A DNA stretch of 64,000 nucleotides from Phytophthora colocasiae (taxonomy: Eukaryota > Oomycota > Peronosporomycetes > Peronosporales > Peronosporaceae). The stretch is taken from the NCBI GenBank assembly GCA_018806915.1, contig JAGKQI010000031.1, positions 806,001 through 870,000 on the forward strand, read 5' to 3'. Position 1 is the first letter of the stretch, and each line of letters opens with the position of its first letter. This document shows, piece by piece, positions 20,842-31,544 of this stretch. The position numbers and the translations under genes are program-made. The notes beneath the pieces were generated by a model. The model was not told where the DNA came from. It made no database searches and was given only the letters and a program-made list of their open reading frames with translations.

Positions 20842-21482
20842 GATCGGAATTAGGCGAGGTCAAGCTTCAGCAAAAAATTGCAAGATAAAATACCCGTTTC
20901 AAGTTCAGTCGAACTCCTCGACTACCGCAATGGCGGTCGACTTCGAACAACGTATGGTAACGTATATGACGCTGCAGCACTCATTGCTGGTTACCGTGTG
21001 CATGACTAGCGTACTACATATACCAGTTCAAAAAAATAAACCTCTTGTTTATTCGTCAGGCAAGTGTCTAGCAGTCTTGTCAATTCGATTCAATAACGAG
21101 ATGCTAAACTTTTAGCAGTGCCAAGACGGTAGGGTTTTGCTGTTTGAGCGATGTTCATAAAATGTGTCGGCACGAGTCTTACGGGACTCGAACCATGTAC
21201 CGTTCGTTATCCCGTTGCAGTCCAACAGGTCAAGCAATCCTGTCCAGTTTTACAATGACTTGATTGGTCATTAAACTTTTTAATGACTTATGATTGGTCA
21301 TTAAAACGTTTCTTGATTGTAGATAGATCCGGTCCATCCCATTAATTAATCAAACGTCACTTAGTAACGGGCACTTAATTCTAGCCCAGTCACGAGCATG
21401 TATACCACCAGACAGCAAGTCGAGGGCTGTACAGAGAGATCAAGATCAAGAGCGACTTCGACAGTTTAACGGTAGCCGTGAC
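20842..21482. other. Intergenic, with a tRNA-like/SINE-type segment and short direct repeats
   Basis: No protein gene is evident. At 21165-21245 (minus) there is a Pol III-like segment, listed separately. At 21256-21305 a ~20-bp motif gattggtcattaaa occurs twice in direct orientation. Confidence 0.5.
21165..21245 (-). other. tRNA-like or SINE head with A and B boxes
   Basis: On the minus strand an exact B-box GGTTCGAGTCC (21184-21194) lies about 30 bases after an A-box-like TTGACCTGTTGGA (21221-21235). The implied cloverleaf pairs poorly in the T and D stems, so a tRNA-derived SINE or tRNA pseudogene is more likely than a working tRNA. Confidence 0.4.
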
Positions 21483-22502
21483 ATGTGGAAAACAACTATG
21501 GTATCTAGCCAAGCAATGCTCGAAGCCTCGAAGAAAGGCTGTCTCGACGTTGTACAGTGGCTTTACACAGAGTTCGGGGACGACGATGCTTTGTTTACCC
21601 ATGAGCGGGAATGGGGTAGAGGTGGTAGTGGCGCTAATACACGGATAATGGATGTAGCTGCCGAAAGTGGTCACTTGGATGTGCTCCAATACTTGCATGA
21701 AATTCAATTGGCGATAAAATCCAAGAAACGAAACAAGATGACACCCAAGCAAGAACAGCAAGCATTCCAGGGTGTACTATTGATGCAATGAGTGGTGCTG
21801 CAACGAATGGCTACCTGGCGGTTATCCAGTGGCTTCACAATAACCGCAGTGAGTGTTGTTCCGGCGGGACAATGGTCGGTGCTGCAAGGAATGGCCATCT
21901 TGAGGTGGTGGAATGGCTATTCACCAATTTACCAGATTTCGAGATTAACAACACTTTGATATCTGCAATGGGTTGTGCGGCGGAAAATGGGCATTTTGAG
22001 GTGGTCGAGTACCTACACTGGAAGCTTATGTGCTCGGAGAGCACACCGAGTCAAACTACTTTGCCTAGTGACTGGAAGTGGCGGACAGCAGAAGGTTTTG
22101 AGGCTACCGTGATGGATAGTGCGGCTAAAAGTGGAAATTTGGAGCTTGTCAAGTGGCTCCACTTCAACACGATGGTCAAATGCACGACTGCTGCGATGGA
22201 CCAAGCGGCTCAACATGGACATTTGGATATCCTCAAGTGGCTACACTTGAACCGAACCGAAGGTTGTACGGAGAAGGCAGCGAAGTACGCGGCTGAGAGA
22301 GGGGATCTGCGAATGTTACAATGGTTATACTCACGATGGCCAACGGTGTGTTCAAGTAACGCTCTCGATTCAGCAACATGGGGTGCATTTCGAGACTGTG
22401 CTATTTCTCCACTCGCATTATGCTGCACACTTAATTTTTGATCCGTGGATTGACATCATCGACTTAGATGTTCGCGCATGGGTCGAAAGTTTACCAAAGT
22501 GA
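21483..22502 (+). pseudogene. Ankyrin-repeat protein, paralogue 1, frameshifted
   Basis: At least seven degenerate ankyrin repeats of the oomycete type are visible, for example AAESGHLDVLQYLH, AARNGHLEVVEWL, AAENGHFEVVEYLH, AAQHGHLDILKWLH and AAERGDLRMLQWLY. Ankyrin stacks bind proteins, and the partner is unknown. The frame shifts near 21780 and again near 22383. Afterwards homology with paralogue 2 continues (HSHYAAHL, DIIDLDVR) to a TGA at 22500-22502. The paralogue at ~29330-31447 is close in sequence. Confidence 0.8.
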
Positions 22503-23439
22503 GTAAACACAATTGAATTGAGTTTCTAGTTTCTTTTAATGCACTTCGAAGTAAAAAAAAAACGATTTGTTCTGTCCTTTACATCAGATTGCACCTGCTA
22601 GTTCTCCATCTTCGAGTGTGTGGAAGGAAGTAAATGAGTCCCACGTACAAATTTCTTCACGTCGATCGTTGCTCGTCGAAGACATGGTGTCATCAGTATA
22701 CGCTCTCACAGCTTTTTCAAAAGAAGTAGAAGCACTGGAATCAAAACGAAAAGGCCCTGACTACTACATGTAGCAGTGGCTGAAACACCGTTGATGATCC
22801 TTTTTACATAAAAAAAGGAACGAGAATAGGATACCAAGTGAGGATCTGGTTCGTTTGAATACTCGTGCGCAAATCTATCGTAAATGACGATTCGTCATAT
22901 TCACGAGCGTGCCAGTGGTTGGATTTTACCCCCGTAGATGGTGATTCCAAGAGTGCACCCAAGAAAAAGCTTAAGCTCCACTGCAGAAAGCACAATATGA
23001 AATGTTGCCTTACTTCTTTGTCTTGAGACTTGCATCATATCTATTGGTATAAATGATTCCTTGTCTTGAGACTTGCATCATATCTATTAGTACCTGCTGG
23101 TATAAATGATTCCTCGAACATCCTGCGATGATTTCTATTAGGCAAACTTGCTAACTTCGTCATGTCAATGATTCATTTGAATCAATATGAACGAGATTTT
23201 TTCTCTCGCATTTCCTCGTCCGCAGTCGCACTCGGCCTGCATTCCTTGTCTTCTGAAATATGGAGATAATCAAATCGACTCCATTTTAATTGTGTGGAAA
23301 TAAAATACCTGCTGCTTGCCGCCGATGTATGAACCACCCCCTACCCCACAAGTGTCCATCGCTAGTAACGTCAACATACTGTACAAGCCTTCATTACTTC
23401 AATTCCGCCAGTGTCCAGAGTTTCGTTCGATCATTTCTG
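22503..23439. other. Non-coding stretch with a tandem duplication
   Basis: No recognisable gene. Low-quality ORFs at 22567-22773 (+) and 22804-22995 (-) show no domain. A tandem duplication is listed at 23018-23113. Confidence 0.5.
23018..23113. repeat. Tandem duplication (~43 and 53 bp)
   Basis: ttgtcttgagacttgcat ... ataaatgattcc occurs twice head to tail (23018-23060, 23061-23113). The second unit has a ~10-bp insertion before tggtataaatg. Confidence 0.85.
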
Positions 23440-24310
23440 GAAATGCGGTAAGATAAACTTCGCGAGTTCAACTGAAGGTAGCCTCAAAGCTACGATGACT
23501 CGAGACACCAGTCTGGTCTTCAGGTACGGATGGATGCCGAGTCGGCAGAGTATCGAAGCGACAACAAACATAGTCTCCGCCTCGTAATCGACTTCCTCCA
23601 TACTCCACCCCAGCTTCAGATTTCTGGCTGTCAGATCAATTATTTTTTCCAGACGTGTGGATCTTTTGCTGATCGGACAACTAGTGTTCGCACTAACGCT
23701 AACTGTAGAGTTGGCGACCCTGTATATAAACAGTTAGTTAGTGTGTAGTAAATTTTACTAACATGTTGGTGGAGTTAGACGCTCACCCGTCGTTTACTGA
23801 TCCTGAGCCCACAGTTCTGTTGAATGTTGAATGTGTGACTGAATTCCCGCTCTTGGCTCCAATTGCAACGAGACTTTACGGTTCCTACCTCTTGTGCTGC
23901 TGCAGAACGTGTTTGGAGACTCTACGGACTACATGAGAAGCGTGATTGAAGACTTGGAAGACGAAGCTACTGAAGACAGCGACGCATCGGCAATACTACT
24001 ATAGTACTGTAGTTATATAGGAAGTCCACAACAAACAGGGTAACACGTTTGCTAACAGCACTAACAGTAAGTTAGTGTGTAGTAATTCTAGCAAACATGT
24101 TGGCGGAGTACACTACAACCCAAGCGAAACAATGCGTTATGGGCTTTCCGTTTGCTCCTCCTGTTCACAACATGCCTGGACACTGTAATTTGATCTTCAT
24201 GACTACTTCCTCTTCTTCGTCGACTTCCTCTCTATCACAACTTTCTTGTCCTCAACACGCTTGTACCACTTCAAATCCATCGTATCCGCTAAGGCAAAAG
24301 TCTGTTTAAG
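23440..24310 (-). pseudogene. Crinkler-type NTPase-domain fragment, interrupted by hAT remnant
   Basis: Read on the minus strand, 24310-24115 gives DTMDLKWYKRVEDKKVV then RRSKRKAHNALFRLG. After a ~400-bp interruption, 23700-23440 gives DLTARNLKLGWSMEE and ASILCRLGIHP. The same two segments are contiguous in the related pseudogene at 24850-26240 (KRKAQNALIRMG; DLASRQLMLGWSLKE). In Phytophthora these belong to the C-terminal NTPase region of Crinkler-like proteins. Stops and shifts are present. Confidence 0.65.
23762..24010 (+). pseudogene. hAT transposase C-terminal (dimerisation) fragment
   Basis: Across two frames the sequence reads TEFPLLAPIATRLYGS and then SCAAAERVWRLYG, matching the hATC dimerisation motif. 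Related ~35-bp motifs (agttagtgtgtagtaa ... aacatgttgg-ggagt) lie at ~23738-23775 and ~24068-24105 and may be remnants of the element. It interrupts the Crinkler fragment. Confidence 0.55.
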
Positions 24311-24529
24311 TGGGCTTTTCCACTTGAAACTTCAGGCTAACTAACTCTTCCGAACACGACCTCTATCGTTGGATGTTCGCTGAAATGTAAGCTCAGTACC
24401 GATCGATTGATACCAATCAAGTTCACAAGATGGAACGGCCAGCGAGTTCCGAGAAACCCACACATCAAGATGATTTTTTTTAATTTAAAACAACCATCGC
24501 AACATTCAGGGGAAGCAAAAGTGAAGGAT

Positions 24530-24845
24530 TGAAAACTATCTTTTGTAGCTGTGATGCTTGGCGGCCAGAATCTTTTACGCAAACTACAGGAGCTCCTCGC
24601 TTCAGGATATTGGTGGCATTTTCGCCGTATTTGTGGATACGAACTCCAATATTTCAGACCTGTCACCGCCGTGGGAATCCGCTCCGTCTAACAAAGCCAC
24701 CCGGGACCTATTGATTTCGTTCCCACCGTTCATGCTTCTTCATACGATGGACGCAAATTGGCATGCGTATTGCAGTGAAGTGGTGACGACAAGAAGTTCA
24801 AAAAATGATGCGTTGGTGGTGAGGTACCCGTCCATTTTGTAATTG
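24530..24845 (+). pseudogene. Crinkler-type NTPase fragment, inverted copy
   Basis: Plus-strand frame with GGIFAVFVDTNSNISDLSPP, ATRDLLISFPPF and LLHTMDANWHAYCSE. It is ~90% like the minus-strand segment 25258-25566 in inverted orientation. Similarity starts abruptly near 24530 and ends at ~24845. It is only an internal piece of the NTPase domain. Confidence 0.75.
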
Positions 24846-24849
24846 ACAT

Positions 24850-26240
24850 AGGAGCGTCGGAATCAAGACGTCACACGGGAGTCACTACACCACCAGGATG
24901 GCCATGAAGCTTACAACGGCCCGAGACGCCAATGCAGACGTCGAAATTTTACGCACACCCAGTCGGCAGAACATAGAGGCAACACCAAACAGGGTCTTCT
25001 CGTTGTAGTTGTCTTCCTTGAGACTCCATCCCAACATCAGCTGTCTGGAAGCCAGATCGACTGCCTCCTCCAGACGTTTGCTTTTTTGTAAGCTTTGGTT
25101 GCGGCTGAAATTGCTGTACCACATCGGCCGACCCATGCGAATCAACGCATTTTGAGCCTTCCGTTTACTCTTCCGGATCACAAGGAGCTTGTACACTGCA
25201 ATCTGGTCTTCCATTGGTACGTCCTCTTCTCCATTGGCTTCACCTCCAGTGCTGGAATTAACTTCTTGTCGTCATCACTTCACTGCAATACGCATGCCAA
25301 TTTGCGTCCATCGTATGAAGAAGCACGAATGGTGGGAACGAAATCAATAGGTCCCGGGTAGCTTTGCTAGACGGATCAGATTCCCACGGCGGTGACAGGT
25401 CTGAAATATTGGGGTTAGTATCCACGAATACGGCAAAAACACCACATCCTCCACCAATATCCTTATGTACGGAAGCGAGAGCTTCCTGCAGTTTGCGAAA
25501 TAGACTCTGGCCTCCAGCATCACAGCTACGAAGAAGGCTCCTTGCTTCATCAATCACTAACACCACCTTTTTTTTACATCCTGAGCGATTTCTAGCCGAA
25601 AGTGAACCTCTTCTGATAGAGCTGCTCTTAAGCGTATCTGCTACAGCTGTGTCAGTGCTTTCATCGGTAAAAAGTGTCGCCCATTGCTTCTGGACAGTGC
25701 TTCAGTTCTTGATCGCGTAGTAATAGATCGTTTTCAATCGCTTCACGATATCATCCACTTTTGCATCCCCCTTGGTGTTAAACAACCATTCCCGAAGCTC
25801 GGGCATCGCCTCATTGTACATTTGAAGTCCGCAGCGGATTGCCAACGTGACAGCTGAGACGGTAACGATTCTTCTCAATCCGCGGACGAATTCCTCCATT
25901 GAGTTGCGGATCCAGCCACCTTTCTGTGGTGATGCTGTTGAAGGTGATGAAGGTGATGCCAACCAGCGCATTGTTGAGTTAAGGAAGCGGTTGCTTCGTG
26001 ACGCGCACCGCGAAGTTTTTTTCGCTCTCGACCGAGCTTCACGTGGGGCTCATCAATGCGAAGCTGCCAATGCTTCACCAAATCTGGATCTCGTTCCTTG
26101 CGCTGAGGACGATATGGCGGTCTGCGGAGCTTACAAACGCCGGAATCACGTCGTTGTCCGCACGGGTTCGTTGCGCATCAAAACGGACAATCGTCGTGCC
26201 AAATCCGCCTCATGGGGTGCAGCAACCAGGTTGTAGCACA
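24850..26240 (-). pseudogene. Crinkler-type P-loop NTPase pseudogene
   Basis: The minus strand carries dispersed frames: RNEPVRT and a decayed N-terminal part at ~26240-25980; SMEEFVRGLRRIVTVSAVTL to an in-frame stop at 25702; a Walker-B-like VLVIDEARSLL with VFAVFVDTNPNISDL at 25566-25258; and the C-terminal GRPMWYSNFSRNQ ... LMLGWSLKE at 25214-24885. This order matches NTPase domains of Crinkler-family proteins, which act in the host nucleus. Several stops and shifts make it non-functional. No CRN header precedes it in this orientation except that of the neighbour at 26246-27295. Confidence 0.65.
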
Positions 26241-26245
26241 CGTAG

Positions 26246-27295
26246 CTATTTGTCGTCCGACAGGATAGAGTAAATCATCCCAGCAATACGCTTCACTGAG
26301 TCCCGTGTAGGTACGTAATTCTCGATAACCATCGTTATTGGTGATGTTCGCTCGATTTTCTCATCGAGACTTCTCGAAAAATACCATTCCACAAAGTTCG
26401 TGACAATGCTGTATACTTTTGTCAATCCTTTAACATCCGCGAGTGCTTCGCTCCCGACATAAGCTTGAGCAAGGCCCTGCTGAATATCATCTCGTTTTGC
26501 CTCGACAACGCACACACGTTTGTCCCCGCGCTGAAGCACAAACTCAAAGTCTCCATCTCCATGAACACGTTTCCCCTCAACTGTTTCTTCGGCCAAGATT
26601 TGAACATCTCCATTGAACAGCGCACAGACACTCGCAAGCACAGGCACAATGAAATGTCGTTTTGCTTCTTTACCAGTCACGATATCTCCAAAAGCTTTAA
26701 GTAAGATAGGAAAGTATTGAAGCACAGCATCAAGCTTCTCATCAGGGATGTACTTCGACTTTTGTTCATACTCAGCAGCGGGCATGATGTTGTTTATCTC
26801 CCGGAACGACACGTAGGAGAAACCCGTGGAGCCGACAGACTTCTTTGCTTTCTTGTTCTTATCGAGAACCACGTTCAGCTTGTCCCATCGTCTTTTGCGA
26901 CTCGGGTGCGGTTCTGTTGCAGATTCCGGGACTTTGAGGGTTTCAAGACATTCCTGGTCCACTACTACAAGCACGTGAATCGTCTGCTTCTTCGGAGCAC
27001 CTTCAAACTCTTCCCCAATCTCGTCGGCTGAATCCATTTCCACGTCCAGTAGTGTCTTCACTTGCTTAGGAATGCCTCCACTTCGCATGAAAATCACATC
27101 AGGTGTTAAGCCATGCGCCGTCCTTCGTCTTCGCCAGGAAAAGCTGTAGATCCATAGCAATGACACCCTTGAACCTCTCGTCATTTTCGAACTTCCCTTT
27201 GATCTTATCCCACACCACATCCTTCAACGCCGACACCGAAGCGTCTTTAGCGATGACCACCTCGAACGCGCTGCCCGTCGTACCAACGATCGCAG
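26246..27295 (-). pseudogene. Crinkler (CRN) effector: header plus nuclease-like C-terminus, start lost and frameshifted
   Basis: The minus strand from ~27295 encodes the ubiquitin-like CRN header: AIVGTTGSAFEVVIAKDAS, a translocation-type motif LQLFLAK, then MRSGGIPKQVKTLLDVEM. After a linker the C-terminus has GDGDFEFVL and VCVVEAKRDD-x-QQG-x-AQAY, the pattern of PD-(D/E)xK restriction-like nucleases seen in CRN toxins. Known CRNs enter plant nuclei and alter cell death. No in-frame methionine precedes the header, and a one-base change near 27107 shifts the frame between header and body. The 324-aa ORF 26246-27220 begins in the wrong frame. Confidence 0.85.
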
Positions 27296-27430
27296 AGAAC
27301 AGCTTCCTTGAGTTGGCAGATTCTGGAATAAGGAAGAAGGGAGGGAGAATTTCCGAGCGTATTTAAGCGGAGATGAAGGCGTGTCGCATAGACTTCCAAC
27401 CAATGATGAGACGCCATATCAATTGGTATA

Positions 27431-29035
27431 CACTCAGCGACAAATTATTCCGGCCACCCCTACTTTTGGCCGCTACTCAGTCAATTTTTATGGTATCGGG
27501 TTGCTGTTTGAGTATGATCTGACTGATGTACAACAGAGCCCAGGACTTGTGTTAACAACCGCAGTTTTGCGGTTTGAAGCATACCTCACATACAACAAAC
27601 TAAACAGCACATCCGTCCCAACTTCCGGCCACCTGTCACCATACAAACTTTCATATATATGTATCACAATGATAGCTGCATTTGTGTATTAGTAGTGAGT
27701 TTTCGCTCCTTTCTTCTCGATCACCTCGATGCAGCGTCGCGGCATGGACGCAATGAGCTTCTCAAGTGTCGACACTTCAATAGAGTCCCAAGCATCTAAA
27801 ACTAAAATCGCTGCTGTTAGTTCAGATACAGATGCATACTGGAGTCCATTGGGATAGACTTTACGAGCCATCAGTGCCCACAAGTTTTCTATCGGGTTTA
27901 GATCCGGCGATCGTGCAGGCCAATCGAGGACGCGAATGCCCTGCTCGTCGAAGAAGTCTCTAGTTTCCATGGAGGTGTGAATGGCTGCATTGTCTTGTTG
28001 GTAGATGTAGTCAACACCGTAGTGTAGTTGCGCATAAGGCAGCAAAAACTCTGACACAGTATTGATGTAGTGCGCAGAAGCCTGCCGTCCAACAAGCACC
28101 GCAAGCTTGGACTTACCTTTGACGCTAAATGCCCCCCAAATCATCACCGAACCCCCTCCATTTTGTCGTCTGACCGTCGTTCGTGCGGGACGACGCACGT
28201 CATGCCAGTAGTGTTGCATTCCATCAGGTCCATCTAGATTGAATTTCTTTTCGTCCGAAAAGATTATGCTCTCCCACTGTGTCCTTGGCGTCACTACCAT
28301 TTCCTTGGCCCAAGACAAACGGTGCGCTTTGTGAGCAGCAGTTAAAGGCAGAGTATTCTCCATTTTGGTGTAGACTAGCCAGTCTACGCCAGAAAGGATC
28401 CGCTGCACGGTCCGGTGTGAGCACTTGCAATGGCACTCGTCCTTCAGTTGGACCGCCGTCTTGTCCCCTGTGGCAGCCTTGCGGAGAAGCCGTCGCGCGA
28501 GTCTCTCGGACACGGCTGGCTTACGGCCAGGGCGACTACGAACACGATGAGGCCTCAGCGCACGCTCGATAGCGTCACGAGAACGCTTAACTTTTTTCGC
28601 AATTGCCCGAATAGATAGTCCGCCTTCTCTCAATCCTTGAATGCGCCCACGCTCTTCGTCTCTCAACCACGGTGCCATACGGCCAAATTGCAAAATGTCC
28701 TCAGCACCAAGCTGCCACGCGCTCCCCACCGCCGCTGTGGAATTCTCAACGGTTGGACGAGCTTGCACGTCTACAAAATCACAAATGCAGCTATCATTGT
28801 GATACATATATATGAAAGTTTGTATGGTGACAGGTGGCCGGAAGTTGGGACGGATGTGCTGTTTAGTTTGTTGTATGTGAGGTATGCTTCAAACCGCAAA
28901 ACTGCGGTTGTTAACACAAGTCCTGGGCTCTGTCGTACATCAGACAGATCATACTCAAACAGCAACCCGATACCATAAAAATTGACTGAGTAGCGGCCAA
29001 AAGTAGGGGTGGCCGGAATAATTTGTCGCTGAGTG
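27431..29035 (-). mobile_element. Tc1-like DNA transposon with 256-bp terminal inverted repeats
   Basis: The 1605-bp element begins and ends CACTCAGCGAC and is flanked by TA (27429-27430, 29036-29037), the Tc1/mariner target duplication. Inverted repeats 27431-27686 and 28780-29035 differ at only two positions that I could see, so insertion is recent. The single transposase ORF is intact. It lies about 135 bp upstream of the Crinkler header. Confidence 0.95.
27689..28678 (-). CDS. Tc1-like transposase, DD34E, intact
   Basis: The 329-aa protein starts MAPWLRDEERGRIQGL. Residues ~1-110 form the paired HTH region that binds the inverted repeats (SIRAIAKKVKRS). The DDE core has IIFSDEKKF, YIYQQDNAAIH and PDLNPIENLW, with 34 residues between the second Asp and the Glu, as in Tc1. 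The enzyme excises and reinserts the element at TA in the nucleus. An upstream ATG at 28807 would lie inside the inverted repeat; the inner start fits the usual family length. It appears autonomous. Confidence 0.92.
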   Translation of the reverse strand: MAPWLRDEERGRIQGLREGGLSIRAIAKKVKRSRDAIERALRPHRVRSRPGRKPAVSERLARRLLRKAATGDKTAVQLKDECHCKCSHRTVQRILSGVDWLVYTKMENTLPLTAAHKAHRLSWAKEMVVTPRTQWESIIFSDEKKFNLDGPDGMQHYWHDVRRPARTTVRRQNGGGSVMIWGAFSVKGKSKLAVLVGRQASAHYINTVSEFLLPYAQLHYGVDYIYQQDNAAIHTSMETRDFFDEQGIRVLDWPARSPDLNPIENLWALMARKVYPNGLQYASVSELTAAILVLDAWDSIEVSTLEKLIASMPRRCIEVIEKKGAKTHY

Positions 29036-29149
29036 TACATGTACCAACGTGAGTTCCCTAGTCAAGTGAACAAGAACAAGAATCGACGTTTATTACATTA
29101 TTCAAGAAGCCTAGACTCTATCTACTCACATGTCCCGACCCCGACAGGG

Positions 29150-29290
29150 AGGTGCGTGACAGTGTGTGACCGCGTAGTAATAGATTTTCTTCAGTTGCTG
29201 GGAAATACGTGTGTGTCTGCTGCGAAACAACCAGTCATACAGTTGAATTGTAGGCTCCGGGTACCCCGCTCAGAACTCCTTCCGTACGCA
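29150..29290 (-). pseudogene. Short Crinkler NTPase fragment
   Basis: The minus strand reads YDWLFRS and QQLKKIYYYAV, aligning with LREWLFNT and VKRLKTIYYYAI of the pseudogene at 24850-26240. Only about 35 codons are recognisable. Confidence 0.4.
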
Positions 29291-29967
29291 TAGGTACAGC
29301 ACTTTCATGTTCATCTATTTATCGTCTCTTGCCATTTGGCGATAAAATCCAAAACGAGATGACACCCAAGCAAGAACTGCAAGCATCCCAGAGTGTACAC
29401 TGTCCGCAATGAATGGTGCTGCAATGAAAGGTCACCTGACCGTTGTCCAGTGGCTTCACAATAACCGCAGCGAGGGTTGTTTCAGCTGGATAATGACCAG
29501 TGCAAGGAATGGCCACCTTGAGGTGGTGGACTGGTAAACTACCAGTCCAGTGGTAATTTACCAATCTACCAGATTACGAAGACCCATACAATGACACTAC
29601 CTATAATGAGTTGATATCTGCAATGGATCATGCGGCGGAAAATGGGCATTCTGAGGTGGTGAAGTACCTACACTGGAAGCTTATGTGCTCGGAGAGCACA
29701 CCGAGTCAAACTACTTTGCCTAGTGACTGGAAGTGGCGGACAGCAGAAGGTTTTGAGGCTACCGTGATGGCTAGTGCGGTTAAAAGTGGAAATTTGGAGC
29801 TTGTCGAGTGGCTCCACTACAACACGACGGTCGGATGTACGACTGCTGCGATGGATCAAGCAGCTCAATATGGCCATTTACATATTCTCTTGTGGCTACT
29901 ACTGATGATGGTACGGATGCATGCATCCGATTGCATCCGAATCCTGCGATCTGATTGGTTACACCAT

Positions 29968-30059
29968 ATTGCGGGACGGAGCGAGGCTCATTTAAATTTC
30001 GCGCCATTTTACTATTGCGGGACGGAGCGAGGCTCATTTAAATTTCGCGCCATTTTACT
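29968..30059 (+). repeat. 46-bp tandem duplication inside the hAT element
   Basis: Two head-to-tail units beginning attgcgggacggagcgagg (29968-30013, 30014-30059) are identical in sequence. The duplication lies between the left sub-terminal repeats and the transposase remnant. Confidence 0.9.
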
Positions 30060-30201
30060 TCAACTTCCAGATACGTCTCACCTAAAACAACGCTCGGGTC
30101 GCGCCAAAGAGATGCTTTGCCTGCTGCTAGCAGCACTGACTGTCCCGTTGGCATTGGCAGTATCCCCGGCATCGTGCTCGGGGAGGCAAATTTGAGCCTA
30201 T

Positions 30202-30986
30202 TTGGGAGTCCTTTACCCCTGCGGTGTTTTTTTGAAAAGAGTACGGCCATCGCGTGGGCTTTTTAATCACGTGAGGAGCTGCACCAGTATACCGGCGTAC
30301 CTCAAGGAACGATATGAACGGTTGGCTGCTGAGAAAAAGCCCAAGAAGAAGAAGAAGCGATCTCGTGCAGAGCCTCCAGAGCCACAAGAAATAGACGACA
30401 CACAAGAATTCACCGAAGATTTTAAGTTTCGCTGCCAAATGGTTGTCGCGAGTTTCGTTTTTAGGACCGCGGTTGCTTTTCGCGTCGTCGAGCATGATGC
30501 GTCAGATGTTTGCGTTCATTTACCCAGAGCTGATCATGCCAAACCGTGGCAGATGAGCTTTTGGAAGCTACGTATAAAGCTGAACGGAATGAAGCTATCG
30601 GAGTCCTGAGGAAGCAATCTTACGTTGCTTTGGTATCTGACGGTTGGTCAAATCCACGCCGTGAAAGCCTGATAAACTTTATCGTGGTAGCTCCAAAACT
30701 TCGCCCGCTCTTATGGAGCTGTCGTGTGACTGGTGCAGATACCAAGACTGGTGCTTACATGGCTGACATGTTTACTGAAGTTATCGACGAGATTGAAGCT
30801 GAAATTGGCAGGGGTAAAGTTGTCTCTATCACGACCGACAATGTATCTGCTATGAGGAGTGCGTGGGAGATTCTTGAAACGAATCGGAAAGGATTTTTGA
30901 CAACTGGTTGCGTAGCTCACACGCTAAGCTTGCTCATGAAAGATGTCTATCCCCACAGCGAAGTTGCTACAGATTGGACGGTTTAG
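30202..30986 (+). pseudogene. hAT transposase remnant (BED finger plus DUF659-like core)
   Basis: The first frame (30202-30450) has a BED-like zinc finger (PCGVFLKRV ... LFNHVRSC) and a Lys-rich stretch KKPKKKKKR. After a frameshift, 30546-30986 carries the DUF659 region: ALVSDGWSNPRRESLINF, ISTIT-like VVSITTDNVSAM, and TTGCVAHTLSLLMKDV. The frame ends with TAG at 30984. The C-terminal catalytic and dimerisation parts are absent. Confidence 0.85.
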
Positions 30987-31544
30987 GCTCTATCCCCGTA
31001 CCGCATTTTGGCTTGATCGAAGCGAAAGGATAGGATATTTTGGTTAATTTAACATCACTTATTTTGGTCTACTTGAGTAGCGTGCGATTCGGATGCATGC
31101 ATCAATTGCATTCGAACCGGATGCATGTTCGGATGCACGCATCCGATTGCATCCGATTGCATCTTAACCAACAGTAGTGGCTACACTTGAACCGAACCGA
31201 AGGTTGCACAGAGAAGGCAAAGGGTTACGCGGCTGCAAGAGGGGATCTGCGAATGCTGCAATGGTTACACTCACGATGGCCAACGGTGTGTGCAAGTTAC
31301 GCTCTCGATTGTGCAGCAAGAGGGGGCCATTTCGAGGTTGTGCTATTTCTTCACTCACACTATGCTGCTCAGTTAAAAATATATCCGTGGCATGACATCA
31401 TCGACTTAGATGTTCGCTCATGGCTCGAATTCGTAAGCCCAGGTTAATCTTTGAAGACCTTCGCACTGTTCTTTTATAAAACACAGTTCCTTGCAAGATT
31501 TGGAAGGTAATAAAAGGCGAAGAAAACCAATAATTCGAAGAAAA

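Larger units (their letters stand above)
29900..31176 (+). mobile_element. hAT transposon derivative, nonautonomous
   Basis: The 1277-bp element is bounded by an 8-bp duplication gtggctac (29892-29899, 31177-31184), with short inverted ends TACTG. Sub-terminal repeats of gcatccgattgcatcc type cluster at both ends, typical of hAT transposase binding sites. It contains a truncated transposase lacking the C-terminal half. It inserted into the ankyrin paralogue. Confidence 0.92.
29330..31447 (+). pseudogene. Ankyrin-repeat protein, paralogue 2, split by hAT insertion
   Basis: Upstream part 29330-29899 holds decayed and then good ankyrin repeats (AAENGHSEVVKYLH, AAQYGHLHILLW). The downstream part 31177-31447 continues exactly (LHLNRTEGCTEKA, AAARGDLRMLQWLH, GGHFEVVLFLHSHYA). 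It ends DLDVRSWLEFVSPG before a stop. The two parts meet across the 8-bp duplication gtggctac; the empty-site sequence exists once in paralogue 1 near 22230. The N-terminal part around 29340-29600 is frameshifted. Confidence 0.82.

Noticed and set aside
21165..21245. Functional tRNA gene
   Set aside because: A and B boxes are present but stems do not pair well and no convincing anticodon arm was found.
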